A stretch of 32,748 nucleotides of DNA from Bacteroidaceae bacterium (lineage in GTDB: Bacteria; Bacteroidota; Bacteroidia; Bacteroidales; Bacteroidaceae): the NCBI GenBank assembly GCA_024398665.1, contig JAKSIS010000025.1, positions 1 to 32,748 of the forward strand. The letters run 5' to 3'. Each line of letters opens with the position of its first letter. Position 1 is the stretch's first letter. The notes under the pieces are model-generated. The model saw nothing but the letters and a program-made list of their open reading frames with translations, was not told the DNA's origin and did not search any database. The translations under genes were made by a program, and so were the position numbers. Of this stretch, positions 26,651-32,748 are shown in pieces.

Positions 26651-27592
26651 TCAGAACAGGAAATACGCGTATGCCGCATATCCCAAAAACAGTATCAGGC
26701 CTGCGGTACGTGACAGGCGGCCGTTTTTTCTCCACGGTGAGATGAAAAGCAGCAGCGCTACGGAAAAGACAAGCATGACCACAAAATCACGCATGTAGTT
26801 CCCCAAATCAAACCGTATAGGTGTAACCGCTGCAGAAAGGCCCAGGACAGACATTATGTTGAAGATATTAGATCCTATTATATTGCCTATCGAAATGTCC
26901 ATCTGTTTCTTGAATGCGGCGGCCAGTGATGCTGCAAGTTCAGGCAGGCTGGTACCGAACGCCACCAGTGTCAGACCTATCACACGGTCACTCACGCCTA
27001 TGGCACGGGCAAGTGTGGTGGCGCCGTCCACAAGAAGATCAGCACCGTAAGCCAGCATCACGCAGGACAGCATGACCAGCAGTATGGCCGGCAGCGTGCG
27101 CATCGGACTCTTTCCGTCATCATCGGACCCAGCCCCACTCCTGCGGCCTATACGTATTGACAGCCATGTGTATGCCAGCAGGCCTGCGAACAGAATTGCG
27201 CCTTCAAGACGGGAAATTTCTCCGCCCAGCGAGAACAGCATAAGCAGCAGCGAAGCAAAAAACATGACCAGCCAGTTGCCGGTGACTGATTTCGTTTCAA
27301 CCACAATTGGACATATCAATGCCGTAAGGCCCAGAATCAGACCTATGTTGACAATGTTGGACCCCACCACGTTACCTATGGCAATGCCGGCATTTCCCTT
27401 CAGGGCCGATGTCACACTTACCAGCAGTTCAGGCGCCGAAGTGCCGAATGCAACGATTGTGAGTCCTATCACCAGCGGTGAGATTCTGAACCGGCGCGCA
27501 ATTGCAACGCCCCCGTCAACCAGCCAGTCGCCGCCGAAAAGCAGCAGCAGAAAACCTCCTGCAAGCTGTGCCGCAACAGTAAGTGCGTTCAT
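26651..27592 (-). CDS. CaCA family Na+/Ca2+-type cation exchanger (YrbG-like)
   Basis: This encodes an inner-membrane exchanger of 313 residues, about 10 helices in two inverted halves. Both halves carry the ion-binding alpha-repeat: GTSAPELLVSVTSALKGN plus VVGSNIVNIGLILGL in the first, and GTSLPELAASLAAAF plus IIGSNIFNIMSVLGL in the second, with the acidic residues of GTSxPE kept. The family exchanges Ca2+ against Na+ or H+; the ion is not decided by sequence. The ATG at 27592 lies 2 nt after the upstream transporter's TGA. A GTG at 27598, which overlaps that stop, would add two residues and is an alternative start. It is translationally linked to the OPT gene. Confidence 0.85.
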   Translation of the reverse strand: MNALTVAAQLAGGFLLLLFGGDWLVDGGVAIARRFRISPLVIGLTIVAFGTSAPELLVSVTSALKGNAGIAIGNVVGSNIVNIGLILGLTALICPIVVETKSVTGNWLVMFFASLLLMLFSLGGEISRLEGAILFAGLLAYTWLSIRIGRRSGAGSDDDGKSPMRTLPAILLVMLSCVMLAYGADLLVDGATTLARAIGVSDRVIGLTLVAFGTSLPELAASLAAAFKKQMDISIGNIIGSNIFNIMSVLGLSAAVTPIRFDLGNYMRDFVVMLVFSVALLLFISPWRKNGRLSRTAGLILFLGYAAYAYFLF

Positions 27593-27594
27593 TG

Positions 27595-29595
27595 TCACTT
27601 GCGTTTCTTGAGTACGTCACGTATGAAATACGCTATCAGCGCAATGTACATGATGAGTGAAAGCCATTCGGCTGCGTGACCGCCAGTCCATGAATCGGAC
27701 ATCATGAGGTCAACTCCGGCAAAACGCAGAGCGGCGCTGACGACACCCATCAGGGCACCGCCGGCAATGAAGCCCGATGCAAGGAGTGTGCCGTGTTCCA
27801 CGCGGCTCTTGTTCAGGGATTCGTCCTTTGAACGGCTGCCCACATACCAGCTGATGGCACCGCCCACTACCAGAGGGATGTTCAGGTTGAAAGGTATGAA
27901 CATGCCCAGAGCAAATGCCAGGGCGGGTATCTTGCAGAAATTCAGGATCAGTGCAATGACAGCACCTGTGGCATACAGCCACCACGGTGCACCTGTGCCG
28001 GACATGAGCGGATCTATGACGGCGGCCATTGCATTTGCCTGCGGAGCCACCAGTGCGTTCTCGCCTACAAAACCGTAGGTCTTGTTCAGGATAATGAGTA
28101 CGCCTCCAACTGTCAGTGCAGACACCAGAGTGCCAAGGAACTTCCATCCCTGCTGCACTGCAGGCGTGGAACCCAGCCAATAACCTATCTTGAGGTCAGT
28201 GATGAAACCGCCGGCCATTGAAAGTGCCGTGCAGACCACACCGCCCATAATCAGGGCCGCTACAATTCCCGCTGTACCCTTGAGACCGACCGCAACCATA
28301 ATGACCGATGCCAGAATCAGCGTCATCAGCGTCATTCCGGACACAGGATTCGAACCGACAATAGCTATTGCATTGGCTGCAACTGTCGTGAACAGGAAGG
28401 CAATGACGCCAACAACCAGAATGCCGACTACTGCATGCAGCAGATTGAAATCCATCACGCCAAAGAAGAAGAATGCGAATACGGCAAGCAGAGCCACAAC
28501 TATTCCAATGACCACAATCTTCATTGGAAGGTCCTTCTGGGTACGTTCTACCTCAACCCCTTGGGCCGATGCGCCCTTCAGTTCACGACCGGCAAGACTG
28601 ACAGCGCCCTTGATTACAGGCCATGACTTTACAATTCCTATGATACCGGCCATCGCTATTCCACCTATTCCTATATGACGCGCGTAATTCGAGAAAATCT
28701 GTTCAGGCTCCATACCCGCAATGGCATCGGTCACAGCGGGATTCAGCGACTGCATGAATACATCGCCCAGCAACGGAAGAACCGGTACAATAACGAACCA
28801 CACCAGTGCCGAACCGGCGGCAATGATACATGCGTACTTGAGACCTACAATATAGCCAAGGCCAAGTACTGCCGCGCCTGTATTGATGCTGAACACCAGT
28901 TTCGCCTTGGTTGCCAGAGCTGCTCCCCACTTGCATACACGGGTCGAGAACACCTCTGTCCAGGTACCGAATGTGGCTACGATAAAGTCATACAGACCGC
29001 CTATGATGCCCGATATTATAAGGGGACGGGCCTGTCCGGCTCCCTTTTCACCTGAAATGAGCACCTGGGTTGTTGCAGTGGCCTCAGGGAAAGGATACTT
29101 GCCGTGCATGTCCTTTACGAAATACTTGCGGAAAGGAATCAGGAACAGGATTCCAAGCACACCGCCCAGCAGCGAACTGATGAACACCTGCATGAAGTTC
29201 ACCGTCATGTCAGGATACTTGGCCTGCAGTATATACAGGGCAGGCAGAGTGAATATGGCACCGGCCACAATCACGCCCGAACATGCGCCTATGGACTGTA
29301 TTATGACGTTCTCGCCGAGAGCGTTCTTTCTCTTCGAGACCGATGACACGCCAACTGCAATGATGGCAATCGGAATGGCCGCTTCAAACACCTGGCCCAC
29401 CTTCAGTCCCAGATAAGCCGCTGCTGCAGAAAACAGCACCGCCATGAGCAGGCCCCATCCGACTGACCACAGATTGGCTTCCGGATAGACCTTGCCGGGT
29501 TCCATAATCGGCTTGTATTCTTCACCTTCCTTCAGTTCGCGATACGCATTCTCAGGCAGTTCGACCGTCTTTTTCTCTTCTTCCATATGTGTCAT
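27595..29595 (-). CDS. OPT family oligopeptide/metal-chelate transporter
   Basis: This 666-residue inner-membrane protein has about 15 hydrophobic segments and the family start EANLWSVGWGLLMAVLFSAAAAYLGLKVGQVFEAAIPIAI, quoted here in abbreviated sense for residues 40-80, followed by repeated GxxGG-rich helices. OPT proteins import oligopeptides or peptide-like siderophore and metal chelates with protons. The frame is open to 29667, but the first 24 codons are poor; the ATG at 29595 (MTHMEEEKK) has an A-rich leader as expected in Bacteroidota, and an ATG at 29586 is also possible. It is followed directly by the CaCA exchanger. The - strand box at 29665-29672 is the likely promoter. Confidence 0.85.
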   Translation of the reverse strand: MTHMEEEKKTVELPENAYRELKEGEEYKPIMEPGKVYPEANLWSVGWGLLMAVLFSAAAAYLGLKVGQVFEAAIPIAIIAVGVSSVSKRKNALGENVIIQSIGACSGVIVAGAIFTLPALYILQAKYPDMTVNFMQVFISSLLGGVLGILFLIPFRKYFVKDMHGKYPFPEATATTQVLISGEKGAGQARPLIISGIIGGLYDFIVATFGTWTEVFSTRVCKWGAALATKAKLVFSINTGAAVLGLGYIVGLKYACIIAAGSALVWFVIVPVLPLLGDVFMQSLNPAVTDAIAGMEPEQIFSNYARHIGIGGIAMAGIIGIVKSWPVIKGAVSLAGRELKGASAQGVEVERTQKDLPMKIVVIGIVVALLAVFAFFFFGVMDFNLLHAVVGILVVGVIAFLFTTVAANAIAIVGSNPVSGMTLMTLILASVIMVAVGLKGTAGIVAALIMGGVVCTALSMAGGFITDLKIGYWLGSTPAVQQGWKFLGTLVSALTVGGVLIILNKTYGFVGENALVAPQANAMAAVIDPLMSGTGAPWWLYATGAVIALILNFCKIPALAFALGMFIPFNLNIPLVVGGAISWYVGSRSKDESLNKSRVEHGTLLASGFIAGGALMGVVSAALRFAGVDLMMSDSWTGGHAAEWLSLIMYIALIAYFIRDVLKKRK

Positions 29596-29664
29596 TGTTA
29601 TTATTTTTCCTTTTATTGTCGCGAATATAGTGAAAATTTGCACTACCTTTAACGCAGAATAAAC

Positions 29665-29672
29665 CAAACCTA
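29665..29672 (-). promoter_or_regulatory. -7 promoter box for the OPT transporter
   Basis: On the - strand this reads TAGGTTTG, matching TAnnTTTG, 70 nt before the ATG at 29595. A correctly spaced -33 TTTG was not found. On the + strand, TACCTTTA (29644-29651) is a one-mismatch box for the divergent hydrolase gene, 40 nt before its ATG. Confidence 0.45.
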
Positions 29673-29690
29673 ATCATTTTCAGTACAATT

Positions 29691-30758
29691 ATGAGAAAAT
29701 CAGTTCTATTTGCAGTTGTGGCATCACTGGCATTCGCCATGCCCGCTACTGCACAGCAGGAAAGAACAGTCGAAGACGGCGGCACAGGCCCCTTCAAAGC
29801 AGTCATGACACAGGATACAAGTCTGTCCACACACACTGTCATACGTCCCGCTGACATGAGCAAGTTCGGCAAGGACAACCTGATTCCAGTTCTTCTTTGG
29901 GGTAACGGCGGTTGTGCAAAATCTTGCAGCGGTCATGTAAATTTCCTTAGCGAAGTCGCTTCACAGGGCTTCTTCATCGTTGCCATAGGTCCTATGCCTG
30001 CAGCAGGTGCAGGTCCTCAGGCCGGCCAGACCGGCGGATTCCCCGGTGGCGGTATGCCCCAGGGCGGATTCGGCGGATTCCCCGGTGGCGGTATGCCTCA
30101 GGGCGGATTCGGCGGATTCCCCGGCGGCGGTATGCCCCAGGGTGGATTCGGCGGTTTCCCCGGCGGCGGACAGGGTGGTCCCAGTGTTGCACCTGAAGCT
30201 CCCCAGATGGGAGGCGGCATGTCCATGGGTGACCCCGCAGACATGAAGATTGCCCTGGAATGGGTCATAGCACAGAACGCAGACAAGAACAGCCCCTACT
30301 ACGGCAAGCTTGACATTGACAACATTGGTGCTGCAGGCATGTCATGCGGCGGTCTGGAGGCTCTGCACATGTCAGGTGACGCACGCATCAAGACCATCAT
30401 GGTAATGAACAGCGGCTACATTGGCAATGGAGGAGCTGACAAGGAAAGTCTCAACTCAATGAAGACCAAGTCTGTAATCTGGATACTGGGCGGTTCAACG
30501 GACATTGCATATGAGAACGGCACTGATGACTTCAAGCAGATCAGGAACCAGATGCCGGCATTCTGGTCAAGTCTTGACGGTGTAGGTCACGGCGGCACAT
30601 ACATGCAGAACCACGGCGGTGACTACGCCAAGGTTGCAGGCGCATGGCTCAAGTGGCAGCTCAAGGGTGACAAGGAAGCCGGAACAATGTTCACAGGCGC
30701 AGAACCGGGCATTTCAAAGATGGCCGGCTGGTCATTTGACCGCAAGAACATCAAGTAA
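29691..30758 (+). CDS. Secreted alpha/beta hydrolase with glycine-rich tandem-repeat insert
   Basis: This 355-residue protein has a signal peptide (to about residue 22, ATAQ). The fold is an alpha/beta hydrolase: an oxyanion-region strand VLLWGNGGC (67-75), the nucleophile elbow GMSCG with Ser218, an acid in GGSTDIAY (Asp271), and a histidine in GVGHGG (His300). The layout resembles chlorophyllase- or cutinase-like esterases, but the substrate is unknown. Between the strand ending IGPMP (about 103) and the helix before the nucleophile lies an insert of about 75 residues, including 3.75 copies of the 13-residue unit GGFPGGGMPQGGF (115-163). It has its own terminator at 30780-30812, so it is probably monocistronic, divergent from the OPT operon. 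Confidence 0.8.
   Translation: MRKSVLFAVVASLAFAMPATAQQERTVEDGGTGPFKAVMTQDTSLSTHTVIRPADMSKFGKDNLIPVLLWGNGGCAKSCSGHVNFLSEVASQGFFIVAIGPMPAAGAGPQAGQTGGFPGGGMPQGGFGGFPGGGMPQGGFGGFPGGGMPQGGFGGFPGGGQGGPSVAPEAPQMGGGMSMGDPADMKIALEWVIAQNADKNSPYYGKLDIDNIGAAGMSCGGLEALHMSGDARIKTIMVMNSGYIGNGGADKESLNSMKTKSVIWILGGSTDIAYENGTDDFKQIRNQMPAFWSSLDGVGHGGTYMQNHGGDYAKVAGAWLKWQLKGDKEAGTMFTGAEPGISKMAGWSFDRKNIK
30033..30179 (+). repeat. 39-bp in-frame minisatellite inside the hydrolase gene
   Basis: Three full units of 39 bp (30033-30071, 30072-30110, 30111-30149) are followed by a partial fourth unit. Units differ at only a few silent third positions (for example CCC or CCT before CAG). Each unit codes for GGFPGGGMPQGGF. 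The multiple of three keeps the frame, so copy-number change would alter loop length only. Confidence 0.9.
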
Positions 30759-30779
30759 TCAACACCTGATTTATCATAA

Positions 30780-30812
30780 GGCGGGCCTCACGACAGTGGG
30801 GCCCGCCTTTTT
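30780..30812 (+). terminator. Rho-independent terminator of the hydrolase gene
   Basis: GGCGGGCCTCAC (30780-30791) pairs with GTGGGGCCCGCC (30796-30807) around the loop GACA, with one G-U pair, and is followed by five T residues (30808-30812). It lies 22 nt after the stop codon. Confidence 0.88.
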
Positions 30813-30855
30813 CACATCTGATTCAATCACTGCAGGCTGTGTAAAAAGTTATCAT

Positions 30856-30863
30856 TACATTTG
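30856..30863 (+). promoter_or_regulatory. -7 promoter box for the MATE-kinase fusion gene
   Basis: TACATTTG matches TAnnTTTG and lies 33 nt before the ATG at 30897, downstream of the hydrolase terminator, so the fusion gene probably has its own promoter. No good TTTG is present 19-21 bp upstream. Confidence 0.5.
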
Positions 30864-30896
30864 CTGTACATTTCCTAACCTGAAAGCGCCAGAACA

Positions 30897-32654
30897 ATGG
30901 TCAACCGACGCAATTCGTACATCATTGGCAAAGCATTGAAGAATTTTCTTCTCGCTTCTGTACTCACAATGGCCGTCCAGCAGCTGAACGTTACTGTTGA
31001 CGGCATTATTGTTGGCAATTTCGTCAATCCTGACGCCTTTGCTGCAACCAGTCTGTTCATGCCGCTGTCACTCGCCATATCTTCATTCGGGGCATTGTTC
31101 GGCATTGGGGCGACAATCATCGCCGCCAGACACATAGGAGAACTTGACCGGGAAAAAACTGACAGGACCCTGTCCACCGCCGTACTCGCAGTTCTGGTTT
31201 TCGGCATCCTGCTGGGTGCGGTCTCCCTGCTGACCAGAGATTCAATATCATCATTGGTATGCCACGAGGAAAGACTGGAAGGGCATTTCACATCATACAT
31301 GTCCATTATGATGGGCGGTTCGGTCATAACCATGTTCTCCACGCTTACCAACCACATGATCAGCATTGACGGTCACCCCGAATATGTGATAGCAGCCGTA
31401 TCGGCATCGGCTGTCACCAACCTTATCCTGGACATTGTATTCGTAGCTTTTGCCGGATGGGGTATTGCAGGTTCCGCATGGGCTACGGTAATTTCCACAC
31501 TCTGCGGTATCATCTACCTGTGGAAATACATCATGTCGTCCCGTTGTCTGTTCAGTATCAGGCCATTCCGGTATTTTTCGTTCAGCAATCTGAAAAACAA
31601 CATGAAACATGGCGCTTCCATTGCGATAAGCAATCTGCTGCTGATGGCACTGTATGCCACCCAGAACAACATAGTTCAGGACAGACAGGGCGCCGACGGC
31701 ATGTTTGCATTCGCCATCTGCCTGAACCTGCTTACCTTGGGCATGTCCATGACTACCGGCGTTGTTGCACCACTCATGTCGATTGGCGGATTCCTTAACG
31801 GACAGCATGACTACGTCGGACTTAAAATGCTTGTTCATCGCGGCATTGCACTGCTTGAAATCTGCATGTTCACCATTGTTGCGGTTATACAGCTGTTTCC
31901 AGGTTTCATTTCAACATTGTTCGGTGCCGATACTGTAGAACTGCAGCTCTATTCAAGCATGGTTCTCCGTACATTCTCATGGTTTCTCCCCTGTGTGATG
32001 TCCGTTCTTCTTCTCAGCAATGTCTATCAGCTTCTTGGAAAGCTGATTCTGGTACCTGTCATAGCTCTGATGACCTTCCTTGTGCTGATATCAAGTCTGC
32101 TGCTGTGGTCGTATCTGGCAGGAGACGAAAGAATCTGGTACGCCTTTCCCCAGACCGGTCTGACACTTTTATCAGCAGTACTGGTAATTTCACAGATTAT
32201 ACGGCGCAAGGAACCGGACCGTGAATGGCTGACCCTTGTGCCCCATGCGGAGAGCGGAAGAAAAATTGACATTTCAGTGAAAGCCGATACTAAAGCCATG
32301 GCCGGCTCAATGGCTGAAATATCAGATTTCCTGTTGTCGTCAGGTCTTGAAAAGAAGTTGTGCAACGACATCAATCTGTGCGTTGAAGAGGTTGTGGTCA
32401 ATGTTGTGGAACATTCCGGACACAAAAGGGATAATCACTATTTTGATGTGAGCATAAACCTGCAGAAGCATTGTGTGACAGCTTCCATAAAGGACGATGG
32501 AAAGCCGTTCGACCCCGTAAGGTGCAGCGAAAGCCAGAAGGGAATGGGGTTGAAAATTCTGCACGCCCTGTGTCCCGATATCGAGTACCGGTACATGTAT
32601 GGACTGAACATGATTTTCATGCAGTGGAATATATCTGAAGGTGTGCCGGATTGA
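30897..32654 (+). CDS. MATE-family transporter fused to an RsbW-type ATP-binding (anti-sigma kinase-like) domain
   Basis: This 585-residue protein has two parts. Residues of about 1-440 are a MATE/MatE multidrug-exporter core with about 12 membrane helices in two halves (first half starts with QQLNVTVDGIIVGNFVNPDAFAA; second half near 240-250 with GASIAISNLL). Residues of about 455-580 are a HATPase_c_2 domain: the N-box CVEEVVVNVVEHS with Glu498 and Asn502, the G1 box DDGKPFDP (533-540), and the G2 box KGMGLKI (548-554). These are the ATP-binding residues of RsbW/SpoIIAB anti-sigma serine kinases. The family's usual role is to phosphorylate a STAS-domain partner; no such gene, sigma factor or PP2C phosphatase is visible in the window. 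Transport partner and signal are unknown. A short stalk (RRKEPDREW) joins the parts. Confidence 0.85.
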   Translation: MVNRRNSYIIGKALKNFLLASVLTMAVQQLNVTVDGIIVGNFVNPDAFAATSLFMPLSLAISSFGALFGIGATIIAARHIGELDREKTDRTLSTAVLAVLVFGILLGAVSLLTRDSISSLVCHEERLEGHFTSYMSIMMGGSVITMFSTLTNHMISIDGHPEYVIAAVSASAVTNLILDIVFVAFAGWGIAGSAWATVISTLCGIIYLWKYIMSSRCLFSIRPFRYFSFSNLKNNMKHGASIAISNLLLMALYATQNNIVQDRQGADGMFAFAICLNLLTLGMSMTTGVVAPLMSIGGFLNGQHDYVGLKMLVHRGIALLEICMFTIVAVIQLFPGFISTLFGADTVELQLYSSMVLRTFSWFLPCVMSVLLLSNVYQLLGKLILVPVIALMTFLVLISSLLLWSYLAGDERIWYAFPQTGLTLLSAVLVISQIIRRKEPDREWLTLVPHAESGRKIDISVKADTKAMAGSMAEISDFLLSSGLEKKLCNDINLCVEEVVVNVVEHSGHKRDNHYFDVSINLQKHCVTASIKDDGKPFDPVRCSESQKGMGLKILHALCPDIEYRYMYGLNMIFMQWNISEGVPD

Positions 32655-32662
32655 CCGGCAAG

Positions 32663-32690
32663 AAAAAAGGGTCCACCGTGAAGTGAACCC
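32663..32690 (-). terminator. Terminator of the tRNA-Gly gene
   Basis: On the - strand, GGGTTCAC (32690-32683) pairs with GTGGACCC (32676-32669) around a 6-base loop and is followed by six T residues (32668-32663). It lies 5 nt after the 3' end of the tRNA. Confidence 0.75.
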
Positions 32691-32695
32691 TCTTG

Positions 32696-32748
<53 letters not shown>

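Overview
The window looks like a chromosomal segment of a Bacteroidales bacterium (Bacteroidota). The evidence is TAnnTTTG-type promoter boxes, BspA-type leucine-rich repeat proteins, an OMP_b-brl_3 outer-membrane barrel, an MG2-type surface protein, arabinoside-cleaving glycoside hydrolases with signal peptides, and an ATP synthase operon in the Bacteroidota order (beta-epsilon first). The genus cannot be resolved by reading. There is no phage, transposase, plasmid origin or CRISPR array.

Layout. (1) 1-4.6 kb: a tiny secreted YD-motif peptide gene (84-236, +) faces two tandem BspA-like LRR genes (264-4559, -). (2) 4.6-8.8 kb: a divergent promoter region with an 11-bp-period direct repeat, then a rightward run of an MgtC-type membrane protein, a sialate-O-acetylesterase/GH51 arabinofuranosidase fusion and an FKBP isomerase. 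(3) 8.8-11.6 kb: an MG2-type secreted protein bounded almost to the base by two clusters of the palindrome GGGGACAGTCCCC; a strong hairpin separates it from a convergent gene. (4) 11.6-18.3 kb: an outer-membrane barrel with glycine-rich segments (-), then an esterase-like lipoprotein and a GH127 beta-L-arabinofuranosidase (+). (5) 18.3-26.3 kb: the F1Fo ATP synthase operon on the - strand, reading atpD-atpC-(membrane protein)-atpB-atpE-atpF-atpH-atpA-atpG, with a nucleoid-associated protein gene 5 nt after atpG. (6) 26.6-29.6 kb: an OPT transporter and a CaCA-type cation exchanger, adjacent and on the - strand. (7) 29.7-32.75 kb: a secreted alpha/beta hydrolase carrying a 39-bp minisatellite, a MATE transporter fused to an RsbW-like ATP-binding kinase domain, and the 3' part of a tRNA-Gly(GCC) on the - strand, cut by the window edge.

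How the genes work together: the atp operon is a complete proton-type ATP synthase. GH51, GH127 and two esterase-type activities suggest deacetylation and removal of L-arabinofuranose from plant glycans, although no SusC/SusD pair is present. Several secreted proteins (GH51 fusion, barrel, alpha/beta hydrolase) carry the same style of Gly-Phe-Met low-complexity insert.

The most unusual items are the MATE-histidine-kinase-type-ATPase fusion, and the palindrome clusters that abut the start codon and supply two bases of the stop codon of the MG2-type gene.
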